DNA from: Ornithinimicrobium sp.
GTDB lineage: Bacteria; Actinomycetota; Actinomycetes; Actinomycetales; Dermatophilaceae
Direction of reading: 5' to 3'
DNA: 50,723 nucleotides
Assembly (NCBI RefSeq): GCF_030537745.1
Contig: NZ_JAUNVI010000009.1
Location: 1-50,723, forward strand
The notes under the pieces are model-generated. The model was not told where the DNA came from. It worked only from the letters and a program-made list of their open reading frames with translations, and did no database searches. This document shows, one piece after another, positions 10,061-18,682 of the stretch. Position numbers and translations under genes: made by a program. The first letter of the stretch is position 1. Each line of letters begins with the position of its first letter.

Positions 10061-10066
10061 GAAGCA

Positions 10067-11578
10067 GTGACCCCCGACCGCCAGAGCACAGAGGCCGACG
10101 TCCCCGAGCAGATGCGGGTGCGACGCGGCAAGCGCGAGGCGATGCTGGCCGAAGGCATCCCGGCGTATGCCGTGGGCGTCCCGGTGACGCACACCATCCC
10201 GCGGGTGCGCGAGCAGTGGTCGCACCTGGCCAGCGGTGAGGAGACCGCCGACCAGGTGGGGGTCGCGGGACGGGTCGTCTTCGTCCGCAACACCGGCAAA
10301 CTGTGCTTCGCCACGCTCCAGGCGGGCGACGGCACGAGGTTGCAGGCGATGCTGTCACTCGCGGAGGTGGGCGAAGAAGCGCTGGCCCGCTGGAAGTCAT
10401 GGGTGGACCTCGGTGACCACGTCTTCGTGGAAGGCCGGGTGATCTCCTCCCGCCGCGGTGAGCTGTCCGTCCTGGCGAACAGCTGGCAGATGGTCTCCAA
10501 GGCCTTGCGTCCATTGCCTGTCCTGCACCACGAGCTCTCCGAGGAGCAGCGGGTCCGGCAGCGCTACGTCGACCTCATCCTGCGCCAGGAAGCGCGCGAC
10601 ATGGTCCGGACCAAGGCGGCGGTGCTGCGCTCGATCCGAGAAACGCTCGACGGTTTCGGCTTCGTGGAGATCGAAACTCCGATCCTCAACCTCGTGCACG
10701 GTGGTGCGGCGGCCCGACCCTTCACTACGCACCTCAACGCCTTTGACCTCGACATGTCCCTGCGTATCGCGACCGAGCTTTACCTCAAGCGTGCGGTGGT
10801 GGGTGGGGTGGACAAGGTCTATGAGATCGGGCGGACCTTCCGTAATGAGGGAATCGATTCCACGCACAGCGCGGAGTTCACCATGCTCGAGTTCTATGAG
10901 GCGTATGGCGACCAGTTCTCGGCGGCCGACCGGACCAAGTCCCTGATCCTCAATGCTGCCGAAGCGGTCGGAGCGGGCACGACCCTGACTGACTATCGGG
11001 GCCAAGAAATTGATCTCTGCACCGAATGGGTGTGGCTACCGATCGTCGATGCGGTCAGCGAGGCGCTAGGACTCGAGGTCGACGCGGACGAGAATCCCGA
11101 CAATGCGGCCCGCCTCCGTGAGGTCTGCGCACACAGAGAGATTGCCCTGAAGCCCGAGTGGGGTGTCGGGGAGATCATTCTGGAGATCTACGAACAGTTG
11201 GTCGAGCACACCCTTGTCCAACCCACCTTTGTCTGTGATTATCCTGAGTCCGTGCGTCCCCTGGCACGTCGGCACCGCAGCCAGCCGGGTGTGGTCGAGG
11301 CCTGGGATCTCATCATCGGCGGCGTCGAGTTGGCGCCCAGCTACACCGAGTTGGTGGACCCAGTGATTCAGCGGGAGCGCCTCGCGGCGCAGTCTGCACT
11401 GGCCGCGGGCGGAGACCCCGAGGCGATGTCTCTGGACGAGGACTTCCTTCGGGCACTTGAGTACGGCGCGCCGCCCATGGGTGGGACCGGACTCGGCGTC
11501 GATCGGCTGATCATGCTGCTGACGGGCTGCGGCATCCGCGAGACCATTCTCTTTCCGCTGCTCAAGCCGGAGGCGTGA
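10067..11578 (+). CDS. lysS: Lysine--tRNA ligase (class II)
   Basis: 503-aa class II aminoacyl-tRNA synthetase charging tRNA-Lys. An N-terminal OB-fold anticodon-binding domain (about residues 55-150) is followed by the catalytic core with motif 2 (YEIGRTFRNEGIDSTHSAEF) and motif 3 (GTGLGVDRLIMLLTG). The GTG start is set by a TACGCT box 6 nt upstream. There is no T-box or other leader. It is followed by a small membrane protein gene overlapping by one base, then lsr2, the same order as in mycobacteria. Confidence 0.95.
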   Translation: MTPDRQSTEADVPEQMRVRRGKREAMLAEGIPAYAVGVPVTHTIPRVREQWSHLASGEETADQVGVAGRVVFVRNTGKLCFATLQAGDGTRLQAMLSLAEVGEEALARWKSWVDLGDHVFVEGRVISSRRGELSVLANSWQMVSKALRPLPVLHHELSEEQRVRQRYVDLILRQEARDMVRTKAAVLRSIRETLDGFGFVEIETPILNLVHGGAAARPFTTHLNAFDLDMSLRIATELYLKRAVVGGVDKVYEIGRTFRNEGIDSTHSAEFTMLEFYEAYGDQFSAADRTKSLILNAAEAVGAGTTLTDYRGQEIDLCTEWVWLPIVDAVSEALGLEVDADENPDNAARLREVCAHREIALKPEWGVGEIILEIYEQLVEHTLVQPTFVCDYPESVRPLARRHRSQPGVVEAWDLIIGGVELAPSYTELVDPVIQRERLAAQSALAAGGDPEAMSLDEDFLRALEYGAPPMGGTGLGVDRLIMLLTGCGIRETILFPLLKPEA

Positions 11579-11784
11579 TGCCCCAGATTCTGCACGAGGG
11601 TTGGATGATCCTGGCCGCGGTGCTGCCCTCCATCGGCCTGCTCTTCCTGTTTTGGGTCATCCTCAAGCACATTGTAGAAGGCGACCGACGCGAACGTGCC
11701 GCACTTCGGGCTTGGGAGGCTGAGCACCCCAAGGCCGAGCACGACGACCGCCACGATGATGGCGACTCTTTCCCGTCGGCCTAG
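11578..11784 (+). CDS. Small single-span membrane protein
   Basis: 68-aa protein of unknown function. One strongly hydrophobic helix (about residues 10-30, WMILAAVLPSIGLLFLFWVI) is followed by a basic patch (GDRRERAALR) and an Asp/His-rich tail. ATG 11578 overlaps the lysS TGA by one base (TGATG), so it is translated with lysS. A GTG at 11575 is the alternative start. Similar short proteins sit between lysS and lsr2 in related actinobacteria; no function is known to me. Confidence 0.7.
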   Translation: MPQILHEGWMILAAVLPSIGLLFLFWVILKHIVEGDRRERAALRAWEAEHPKAEHDDRHDDGDSFPSA

Positions 11785-11843
11785 AATGCGAGAGACCGGA
11801 CGCTGTGATAAGCCGATGACGGGCTGCAGGCTCTTTATCCACA

Positions 11844-11872
11844 TTGTTTCACTCGGCCGCATGGGCTAGTCT
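11844..11872 (+). promoter_or_regulatory. Sigma70-type promoter for lsr2
   Basis: -35 TTGTTT (11844-11849) and -10 TAGTCT (11867-11872) with an ideal 17-bp spacer. The 5' leader would be about 45 nt, ending in a GGAG ribosome site before the ATG at 11924. Confidence 0.55.
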
Positions 11873-11923
11873 TTCCGATGCCGCCAACCGTGACGGACGC
11901 GAAAGACGAAGTGGAGACATTTG

Positions 11924-12259
11924 ATGGTCCAGCGTGTGCAGATTATCTTGGAGGATGACGTCACCGGGGGCCCCGCCGCCGAGACGGTCGAGTTTTCTCT
12001 CGACGGAGTGAACTATGAGCTTGACCTCAATGACGATAACGCCGCCAAGCTCCGCGATGAGCTGGCTGGCTGGATCGGCAACGCCCGCAGGGCAGGTGGC
12101 CGTCGTCAGACCCGTCGCCGGGCCTCGGGTGGGGCGAGCGGTGCCAAGTCCGACGATCTGGGTCGGATGCGGGAGTGGGGTCGTGCGAACGGCTTCACCG
12201 TGAGCTCTCGGGGCCGCGTCTCGCAGGAGCTGCAGGAAGCCTACGCAGCGGCGCACTGA
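11924..12259 (+). CDS. lsr2: Lsr2 nucleoid-associated protein
   Basis: 111-aa actinobacterial H-NS analogue that bridges AT-rich DNA and silences acquired genes. The N-terminal dimerisation domain (VQIILEDDVTGGPAAETVEF) is joined by a basic Arg-rich linker to a C-terminal DNA-binding domain with the minor-groove RGR motif (SSRGRVSQELQEAY). ATG 11924 has a GTGGAGAC ribosome site about 7 nt upstream, making the preceding TTG at 11921 unlikely. Its own promoter lies at 11844-11872 and a strong terminator follows, so it is monocistronic. Confidence 0.95.
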   Translation: MVQRVQIILEDDVTGGPAAETVEFSLDGVNYELDLNDDNAAKLRDELAGWIGNARRAGGRRQTRRRASGGASGAKSDDLGRMREWGRANGFTVSSRGRVSQELQEAYAAAH

Positions 12260-12295
12260 CTCTGCGCAACCTCCAGCGTCGACTGACGTGAGGAA

Positions 12296-12326
12296 ACGGG
12301 CCGGCCTCCGAGGCCGGCCCGTTTTC
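12296..12326. terminator. Bidirectional intrinsic terminator between lsr2 and ligD polymerase
   Basis: Perfect 12-bp stem (12296-12307 with 12311-12322), 3-nt loop CCG, followed by TTTT on the plus strand. The left flank supplies a short A run, so it can also end the convergent minus-strand operon. Confidence 0.85.
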
Positions 12327-12355
12327 GTGTCCCCGCTGGCTCTGCCTGCGCTGGC

Positions 12356-13204
12356 CTATACCTCGTGCAAGGTGCGCTGGGTCAGTTTCTCCCGACCAGC
12401 AGCGGCGGCTTCGACCTGCGCCCAGTCTCGGGGCAGGGCCACCTGGGGGAGGTCCCGGCCGCGCAGCGACCAGGGACAGATCGTGGTCTTGGCGGCGTTG
12501 TTCTGACTCCAGTCGAGGAAGACCTTCCCTGGGCGCAAAGATTTGGTCATCTTGGCCGTGACCAGGTCCGGGTGGGAGGTCGCGAGCTGCTCGGCCAGCG
12601 ACTTGGCCACCATGCTCACCTCGTCCGCGGACCTGGTCGCCTCCAGCTCGCCGTAGAGCTGCATACCCTTGGAGCCGCTCGTCACCGGTCGGGTGGACAG
12701 GCCGACGGTCTCCAGCCGCTCGCGCACCAGGAGCGCCACCTGCGCGCACTCCAGGAGCCCGGCGCCGGGACCGGGGTCCAGGTCGATCACGAGCCGGTCG
12801 GGGGGCAGCGGGTCGCCGTCCTCACCGATCCGCCACTGCGGCACGTGGAGTTCGAGACTCCCGAGATTGACCAGGTAGACGAGGGCTGCGAGGTCGGTCA
12901 CCAGGGGAAACGTGAGCGAGTCGCGGCCTCGTGAGGATACGGGCGTCGCCACCGTGACCCGAGGCAACCAGTCGGGTGCGCCAGAGGGCAGGTTCTTCTC
13001 GAAGAAGTGCGCCTTGGCCACCCCTTCTGGGAAGCGGATGCGGGTCACCGGTCGGTCTGCCAGCTCCGGGAGAATCTGGTCAGCGTGCTCGACGTAATAG
13101 GCGAGGACCTCTCCCTTGGTCGTGCCGCTGGCCGGGTAAAGCACCTTGTCCAGGTTGCTCACCCGAAGGGTGCGTCCGGCGACGCTCACGGCCTGACTGC
13201 TCAT
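12356..13204 (-). CDS. ligD: Non-homologous end-joining DNA polymerase LigD (primase-polymerase domain)
   Basis: 282-aa stand-alone archaeo-eukaryotic primase-type polymerase of bacterial NHEJ, which fills gaps at broken ends with a preference for ribonucleotides. Visible: the N-terminal VSNLDKVLYP segment, FPEGV and HFFEKNLP, the catalytic DLDPGPG motif (two metal-binding Asp), SGSKGMQLY, and C-terminal VFLDWSQNN and CPWSLR. Its ATG overlaps the stop of the ligase gene (ATGA), so the two minus-strand genes are coupled. Mycobacterial LigD joins polymerase, nuclease and ligase in one chain; here they are split and no nuclease domain is seen. Confidence 0.93.
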   Translation of the reverse strand: MSSQAVSVAGRTLRVSNLDKVLYPASGTTKGEVLAYYVEHADQILPELADRPVTRIRFPEGVAKAHFFEKNLPSGAPDWLPRVTVATPVSSRGRDSLTFPLVTDLAALVYLVNLGSLELHVPQWRIGEDGDPLPPDRLVIDLDPGPGAGLLECAQVALLVRERLETVGLSTRPVTSGSKGMQLYGELEATRSADEVSMVAKSLAEQLATSHPDLVTAKMTKSLRPGKVFLDWSQNNAAKTTICPWSLRGRDLPQVALPRDWAQVEAAAAGREKLTQRTLHEV

Positions 13205-14184
13205 GGCTGCTCCACGAGATCCAGCGGTGTCAGATCGACGCGCACCCCTTGGTAGGAAGGTTGTCGTAGCCGCCCCACGCCGGGGGTGATCCCTAGCGAG
13301 GCGACGTCGATGACGAGCCGCGGCTCCAGCCAGGTCGATCCGAGGGACTCCGCGCGGGAGAGGGGAGCGCTGAACGGGTAGGGCGAGCGCGGCACCTCCG
13401 CCAGGCGCGCCGCCAAGGCAGCTCCCGCCGCGCCCGCGAGGCCACTGCCGACCCGCCCAAGGTAGATCAGCCGGAGCCGGCCAGCCGGGTCAAAGGACGG
13501 TCTTCCGGCCTCGTCAGTGGCGGGCAGGCCCACGTGCACGGCACCCAGCCGCTCGGTCGTTCCAGTCTGCGGTCTCCAGCCCCCGATCACCACGCTGAGC
13601 GTGTCCCGGTGGGGGAACTTCAGCCAGTCGCTGGACCTGACTCCCTCCTGATAGGTGGACGCGCGCCGCTTGCTCACCACCCCCTCGAGGCCCTGATCCG
13701 CAGTCGCTGCGAGCAACTCCCTGCCGTCGTCGTAAAAGGGCGGGACCGCCACCCCGGGCACTCCCGCCAGCAGGTCCTCGAGCGCGGACCGACGCGCCGA
13801 CCAAGGGAGGTCGACCAGCTCCATCCCGTCCAGGCGCAGGAGGTCGAAGGCGACGTAGGTGGCCGGTCGTGCCGTGGCGAGCTGGGCCGCGGCCTTCGCC
13901 GAAGAGGTGTGGACGCGGTCCACCACATGACTGAAGCTGGGATGACCCCCGACCATCGCGACGGTCTCACCGTCCAGGAGTAGGTCATCCGCGACCCCCG
14001 CCAGCGCCGCCAGCTCGGGGAAGGCCACCGCGATGTCCCGCGCACTGCGCGTCAGCAGGCGAAGCTGGCCGGCGCGCACGTCCGCGAGCAGTCGGATCCC
14101 GTCCCACTTGACCTCGTGGACCCACGCCGCGCCGGTCGGCGGGCCGGTGCGAGAATCGCCGGGAGTGGCGAGCATGGGGCGCAT
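13201..14184 (-). CDS. ATP-dependent DNA ligase (LigD ligase domain)
   Basis: 327-aa ligase with the adenylation motif EVKWDGIRL (nucleotidyl Lys26), LLDGETVA (motif III region), LEGVVSKRR (motif IV), and an OB-fold C-terminal half ending in the VDLTPLDL segment. It seals DNA ends after polymerase and Ku action. The start at ATG 14184 is 18 bp from the divergent ku start; the same minus-strand frame stays open to 14826 but that extension is antisense to ku and not ligase-like. The sequence at the start codon almost matches that of ada-alkA. Confidence 0.92.
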   Translation of the reverse strand: MRPMLATPGDSRTGPPTGAAWVHEVKWDGIRLLADVRAGQLRLLTRSARDIAVAFPELAALAGVADDLLLDGETVAMVGGHPSFSHVVDRVHTSSAKAAAQLATARPATYVAFDLLRLDGMELVDLPWSARRSALEDLLAGVPGVAVPPFYDDGRELLAATADQGLEGVVSKRRASTYQEGVRSSDWLKFPHRDTLSVVIGGWRPQTGTTERLGAVHVGLPATDEAGRPSFDPAGRLRLIYLGRVGSGLAGAAGAALAARLAEVPRSPYPFSAPLSRAESLGSTWLEPRLVIDVASLGITPGVGRLRQPSYQGVRVDLTPLDLVEQP

Positions 14185-14202
14185 AGGTCCATCCTGGGGG
14201 GT

Positions 14203-15117
14203 GTGAAAGCGATCTGGAAGGGTGCCGTCAGCTTCGGCCTCGTCAACGTCCCCGTGCGGCTCTACTCCGCCACCGAGAACCATGACCTGAGCTTCCACCA
14301 GGTCCGACGCAGCGACGGCAGCCGCATCCGCTACAAGCGGGTGGCGCAGACAGACGGTGAGGAGGTGCCCTACAAGGACATCGCCAAGGCTTACCAGACC
14401 GAGGACGGCAAGACCGTGATCCTCACTGATGAGGACATGGCCTCGCTGCCCAACCGGTCCAGCAAGGAGATCGCGGTCGAGAGTTTCGTGCCGATCGACC
14501 AGATCGACCCGATCCTCTACGACAAGGTCTACTACATCGAGCCCGACGCGATGGGCGCCAAGGCGTACGGGCTGCTGCGCGAGGCTCTCAAGGAGTCTGA
14601 GCGGGTCGCGGTCGTCACCGTCTCGGTGCGCACCCGGATGACGATGGCGGTGCTCCGGGTCGTCGAGGACGTCATCGTCCTGCAGACCTTGCTGTGGCCG
14701 GACGAAGTCAGGGACAGCGCCCAGCTCGACCACCTGGAGGAGGTCAGCGAGCCCAAGAAGGCCGAGGTCGCGATGGCCCGGATGCTCATCGAGTCGATGT
14801 CCGGGGACTTCGAGCCGAAGGGTCACGTCGACGACTTCAAGGTGGCCGTGGAGGAGTTGGTGCAGAGCAAGATCGAGGGCGGGCAGGTCACCGAGGCGCC
14901 CGACGTCGAAGAGGAGGCGGACTCCGGCGAAGTGGTGGACCTGCTGGCAGCCCTGCAGCGCTCGGTCGACCGGGCCAAGGCGGGCAGGGGCGAGGACACT
15001 TCGTCCTCGACCGCCACCACCAAGGCTGGCGCTAAGCCGGCGGCCAAGAAGGCTCCGGCGAAAACCGCCGCCAAGGCGGCCACCAAGCGCGCTCCGGCGA
15101 AGAAGAAGGCCGGCTGA
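14203..15117 (+). CDS. ku: Ku protein (non-homologous end joining)
   Basis: 304-aa homodimeric DNA-end-binding protein that loads LigD at double-strand breaks. The family opening KAIWKGAVSFGLVNVPVRLYSAT starts directly after the GTG at 14203. The core extends to about residue 250. The Lys/Ala-rich tail (repeats of the PAKKA/TAAKAA type) resembles C-terminal DNA-binding extensions of other actinobacterial Ku proteins. It diverges from the ligase gene across only 18 bp, so both promoters must overlap. Confidence 0.95.
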   Translation: MKAIWKGAVSFGLVNVPVRLYSATENHDLSFHQVRRSDGSRIRYKRVAQTDGEEVPYKDIAKAYQTEDGKTVILTDEDMASLPNRSSKEIAVESFVPIDQIDPILYDKVYYIEPDAMGAKAYGLLREALKESERVAVVTVSVRTRMTMAVLRVVEDVIVLQTLLWPDEVRDSAQLDHLEEVSEPKKAEVAMARMLIESMSGDFEPKGHVDDFKVAVEELVQSKIEGGQVTEAPDVEEEADSGEVVDLLAALQRSVDRAKAGRGEDTSSSTATTKAGAKPAAKKAPAKTAAKAATKRAPAKKKAG

Positions 15118-15129
15118 CCGCGAAGAGCC

Positions 15130-15193
15130 GCTCAGCTGCCTGCTCAGATCCTGCTCAGGGGCAGGTCGGATCTGCTCAGGTGCGCGTGCTCAG
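15130..15193. repeat. Cluster of five GCTCAG hexamers between ku and the lipoprotein gene
   Basis: Copies begin at 15130, 15142, 15153, 15174 and 15188. Part of the run can also fold (GATCCTGC...GCAGG..GGATC), so it may end both converging genes. No U-tract is present. Confidence 0.6.
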
Positions 15194-15852
15194 GGGGCGG
15201 TGGTCGCCGCCGCTTGGTCCTTGCTCGCCTGCTTCGGAGAGCAACCTAGCGACTTGTCCAGACCCTGCGCCGCGATCGTCAACGCCGAGCGCAGGTCGTC
15301 GGTGACCTCGGGCGTCGTGACCTTGAACGCCTCAGCGACCAGCGTGTAGGGGATCTGTTGAGAGCGGTCTGTCGCCTTCGGTGCCGTGCAACTGGTCAGT
15401 CCGGTCACCAGGCCGGGGGAGATGAAGGAGCGGCCCAGGTAGTCCGGGCCCGGCTGGACCCCCTGCGCAGCCTCCGCCCGCTGTCCGGCAGTGGCCCGCC
15501 CCTCCTCGCCGAGCGCGATGGTGAGGCGGACGATCGGCTCTTGCTCGTCCTTGCCGCCCGAGAGCACCTCGCACACCCAGGCTTTCTCGTCGTCCTGGAC
15601 GGTCAGGCTGCGGGGCGTGACCGCCTTGCCCCCCGCGGCGGCGTCAACCGCCGACGGGCTGACGTACTCGCAGAGCCAGCCGTTCTGGGGAGACTGGCCC
15701 TGGAGACCGTCATCGCTCGTCAGTGCCGCGTCGTCGGCCGTGCCAGCGGTGCCACGAGCAGTGCCGGCGTCCTCCGACGTGCATGCCGAAAGGGTGAGGG
15801 CCAGGCCGAGCGTGGTCACCATGAGGCTCAGACCGAGGGGACGAGTGCGCAT
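15190..15852 (-). CDS. Putative lipoprotein of unknown function
   Basis: 220-aa secreted lipoprotein. The N-terminus has Arg residues, a hydrophobic stretch and the lipobox LSAC with C24 as the lipidated cysteine. The mature part begins with a Thr/Ala/Asp-rich linker and holds few cysteines (one in NGWLCEY, one in AWVCEV, one in LTSC, one in LGCSP), which could form two disulfides. No enzymatic motif is recognised. It is convergent with ku. A TAGCAT box lies 8 nt before the ATG. Related proteins (DUF3558-like) exist in actinobacteria, but I cannot assign the family safely. Confidence 0.75.
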   Translation of the reverse strand: MRTRPLGLSLMVTTLGLALTLSACTSEDAGTARGTAGTADDAALTSDDGLQGQSPQNGWLCEYVSPSAVDAAAGGKAVTPRSLTVQDDEKAWVCEVLSGGKDEQEPIVRLTIALGEEGRATAGQRAEAAQGVQPGPDYLGRSFISPGLVTGLTSCTAPKATDRSQQIPYTLVAEAFKVTTPEVTDDLRSALTIAAQGLDKSLGCSPKQASKDQAAATTAP

Positions 15853-15860
15853 GAGGCGTC

Positions 15861-15866
15861 ATGCTA
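15861..15866 (-). promoter_or_regulatory. -10 element (TAGCAT) for lipoprotein gene
   Basis: On the minus strand TAGCAT precedes the ATG at 15852 by 8 nt, giving a leaderless or almost leaderless transcript. Confidence 0.4.
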
Positions 15867-15906
15867 GATCCTGTGGCTGAGCGCTCCCTGCGCACGACCT
15901 GCGGGT

Positions 15907-15930
15907 TATGCCGGGGGCGAACACGGCATA
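15907..15930. promoter_or_regulatory. Inverted repeat with ClgR-like site upstream of clpC
   Basis: TATGCCG and CGGCATA arms surround a GCGAAC half-site; 15909-15922 reads TGC-N5-GCGAAC, one base from the CGC-N5-GCGAAC form of the ClgR consensus. ClgR activates clp genes in other actinobacteria. Assignment is tentative. Confidence 0.3.
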
Positions 15931-16054
15931 CCGGCGGAACACGGGGGGTCCCGCGCGACGTTGAGGCCCACAGATGCAACGTAGAGTGGACGCACGCCCG
16001 CACCGGGTGATTCGACCACCCATGCGTGCCACGACGAAAGTTGAGGAGTAAGGC

Positions 16055-18580
16055 ATGTTCGAACGTTTCACCGACCGCGCGCGGCGCGTGGTGGTGCTCG
16101 CGCAGGAAGAGGCGCGGCTGCTCAACCACAATTACATCGGGACCGAGCACCTGCTGCTCGGCCTGATCCACGAGGGGGAGGGTGTCGCCGCCAAGGCGCT
16201 GGAATCCTTGGGGATCTCCCTGGATGCCGTGCGTCAGCAGGTCCAGGAGATCATCGGCCAAGGGCAGCAAAGCCCCACCGGCCACATCCCGTTCACCCCG
16301 CGCGCCAAGAAGGTGCTGGAGCTCTCGCTGCGTGAAGGTCTGCAACTGGGCCACAACTACATCGGGACCGAGCACCTGCTGCTCGGTCTGATCCGTGAGG
16401 GCGAGGGCGTGGCCGCCCAGGTGCTGGTCAAGCTCGGCGCGGACCTCAACCGGGTGCGTCAGCAGGTCATCCAGCTGCTCTCCGGCTATCAGGGCAAGGA
16501 GGCCGCCACCGCAGGTGTCGGCGCCTCTGCTGGCCCGGAGGGCCAACAGGCCGGCTCACTCGTGCTCGACCAGTTCGGGCGCAATCTGACCCAGGCTGCC
16601 CGCGAGGGCAAGCTCGACCCGGTCATCGGCCGTGGGCCCGAGATCGAGCGGGTCATGCAGGTGCTCTCCCGACGCACCAAGAACAACCCTGTCCTGATCG
16701 GCGAGCCCGGTGTCGGAAAGACTGCGGTCGTCGAGGGCCTAGCCCAGGACATCGTCAAGGGCGAGGTGCCCGAAACCCTCAAGGACAAACAGCTCTATAC
16801 CCTCGACCTCGGCGCGCTCGTGGCCGGCAGCCGCTACCGCGGCGACTTCGAGGAGCGGCTCAAGAAGGTCCTCAAGGAGATCCGCACCCGCGGCGACATC
16901 ATCTTGTTCATCGACGAGATCCACACCCTGGTGGGTGCGGGTGCGGCCGAGGGCGCGATCGACGCGGCCAGCATCCTGAAGCCGATGCTGGCCCGTGGCG
17001 AGCTGCAGACGATCGGTGCGACGACGCTGGACGAGTATCGAAAGCACATCGAGAAGGACGCTGCGCTCGAGCGCCGCTTCCAGCCGATCCAGGTGGCCGA
17101 GCCCACGCTCAAGCACACCATCGAGATCCTCAAGGGCCTGCGTGACCGCTACGAGGCCCACCACCGCGTCTCGATCACCGACGGCGCTCTCGTGGCCGCT
17201 GCCACGATGGCCGACCGCTACATCAACGACCGCTACCTGCCGGACAAGGCAATCGACCTCATCGACGAGGCGGGCGCGCGACTACGCATCCGCCGGATGA
17301 CGGCGCCGCCGGACCTGCGCGAGTTCGACGACAAGATCGCGCACGCCAAGCGCGAGAAGGAGTCGGCGATCGACGCCCAGGACTTCGAGAAGGCGGCCCG
17401 GCTGCGCGACGAGGAGCACAAGCTCACCCAGGCGCGCGCCGAGCGGGAGAAGGAATGGAAGAACGGTGACATGGACGTCGTCGCCGAGGTCGACGAGGAG
17501 CTGATCGCTGAGGTCCTGGCCATCGCCACCGGCATCCCGGTCTTCAAGCTGACCGAGGAGGAGTCGCACCGCCTGCTCCACATGGAGGATGAGCTGCATA
17601 AGCGCATCATCGGCATGGACGACGCGATCGCAGCCCTGTCGCAGGCGATCCGTCGCACCCGCGCGGGTCTGAAGGACCCGCGTCGTCCCGGCGGCTCGTT
17701 CATCTTCGCCGGTCCCACGGGTGTCGGCAAGACCGAGCTGGCCAAGGCCCTCGCCGAGTTCCTTTTCGGTGACGAGGACGCGTTGGTCACCCTGGACATG
17801 TCGGAGTACTCCGAGAAGCACACCGTCTCGCGGATGTTCGGCTCGCCCCCCGGCTACGTCGGGTATGAAGAAGGCGGCCAGCTGACCGAGAAAGTCCGGC
17901 GCAAGCCGTTCTCGGTCGTGCTCTTCGACGAGGTCGAGAAGGCGCACCCGGACATCTTCAACAGCTTGCTGCAGATCCTGGAGGACGGTCGCCTGACCGA
18001 CAGCCAGGGCCGGGTGGTCGACTTCAAGAACACCGTCATCATCATGACCACCAACCTGGGCACCCGCGACATCAGCAAGGGCGTCTCGCTCGGCTTCTCC
18101 GCCGGAGCGGAATCCCACAGCGACTACGAGCGGATGAAGAACAAGGTGCTGGACGAGCTCAAGCTGCACTTCCGCCCGGAGTTCCTCAACCGGGTGGACG
18201 ACACCATCGTCTTCCCGCAGCTGAAGCAGGACGAGATCGTCCAGATCGTGGACCTGATGATCGCCCGTCTCGACGAGCGGCTCAAGGACAAGGACATGGC
18301 GATCGAGCTCACCCAGTCTGCCAAGGACCTGCTCGCCAAGCGCGGCTACGACCCCGTCCTGGGAGCCCGGCCGCTGCGCAGGGCGATCCAGCGCGAGATC
18401 GAGGACCAGCTCTCCGAGAAGATTCTGTTCGGCAAGATCGGTCCCGGGCAGATCATTCTCGTCGATGTGGAGGACCCGGTCGGCGAGGACCGCGAGCGGG
18501 ACAAGGTGTTTACCTTCACCGGCTCGGAGAAGCCGTCGGAGGTCCCGGACACCGTGCCGGTCGAGGAACAGACCAGCTAA
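16055..18580 (+). CDS. clpC: ATP-dependent Clp protease ATP-binding subunit ClpC
   Basis: 841-aa Hsp100 unfoldase that feeds substrates to ClpP and is essential in mycobacteria. Two Clp_N repeats (about residues 1-145) are so alike that a 29-bp DNA stretch is identical in both (16133-16161 and 16358-16386). AAA domain D1 has Walker A GEPGVGKT (about 216) and FIDEIHTL; a UVR/middle region spans about 425-470; D2 has GPTGVGKTE (about 553) and [13 protein letters not shown] 16055 has a GAGGAG ribosome site. A strong hairpin follows the stop, so the gene is a single transcript. Confidence 0.98.
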   Translation: MFERFTDRARRVVVLAQEEARLLNHNYIGTEHLLLGLIHEGEGVAAKALESLGISLDAVRQQVQEIIGQGQQSPTGHIPFTPRAKKVLELSLREGLQLGHNYIGTEHLLLGLIREGEGVAAQVLVKLGADLNRVRQQVIQLLSGYQGKEAATAGVGASAGPEGQQAGSLVLDQFGRNLTQAAREGKLDPVIGRGPEIERVMQVLSRRTKNNPVLIGEPGVGKTAVVEGLAQDIVKGEVPETLKDKQLYTLDLGALVAGSRYRGDFEERLKKVLKEIRTRGDIILFIDEIHTLVGAGAAEGAIDAASILKPMLARGELQTIGATTLDEYRKHIEKDAALERRFQPIQVAEPTLKHTIEILKGLRDRYEAHHRVSITDGALVAAATMADRYINDRYLPDKAIDLIDEAGARLRIRRMTAPPDLREFDDKIAHAKREKESAIDAQDFEKAARLRDEEHKLTQARAEREKEWKNGDMDVVAEVDEELIAEVLAIATGIPVFKLTEEESHRLLHMEDELHKRIIGMDDAIAALSQAIRRTRAGLKDPRRPGGSFIFAGPTGVGKTELAKALAEFLFGDEDALVTLDMSEYSEKHTVSRMFGSPPGYVGYEEGGQLTEKVRRKPFSVVLFDEVEKAHPDIFNSLLQILEDGRLTDSQGRVVDFKNTVIIMTTNLGTRDISKGVSLGFSAGAESHSDYERMKNKVLDELKLHFRPEFLNRVDDTIVFPQLKQDEIVQIVDLMIARLDERLKDKDMAIELTQSAKDLLAKRGYDPVLGARPLRRAIQREIEDQLSEKILFGKIGPGQIILVDVEDPVGEDRERDKVFTFTGSEKPSEVPDTVPVEEQTS

Positions 18581-18603
18581 AGGCTGCTGCCCACCCGGGC
18601 GCA

Positions 18604-18642
18604 GCCGAAGGGGCGATCACCATTGGTGGTCGCCCCTTCGGC
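18604..18642 (+). terminator. Hairpin terminator after clpC
   Basis: 18-bp stem (one G-U pair) closed by a 3-nt loop, starting 24 bp after the clpC stop. No U-tract follows, as is common for actinobacterial terminators. Confidence 0.75.
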
Positions 18643-18669
18643 ATGTCCGGAGGCGCCGTCAACCGCGAC

Positions 18670-18675
18670 TAGGGT
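18670..18675 (+). promoter_or_regulatory. -10 element (TAGGGT) for femX-like gene 1
   Basis: TAGGGT lies 7 nt before the ATG at 18683. This favours that ATG over the GTG/ATG pair at 18674-18679, which would be inside or beside the box. Confidence 0.5.
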
Positions 18676-18682
18676 GATGACT

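Noticed and set aside
10037-10066. T-box or lysine riboswitch before lysS
   Set aside because: Only 30 bp separates ogt and lysS and the promoter predicts a leaderless mRNA.
14185-14826. Extension of the LigD ligase frame to 14826
   Set aside because: This part is antisense to ku and has no ligase similarity; the ligase N-terminus MRPMLATPG fits ATG 14184.
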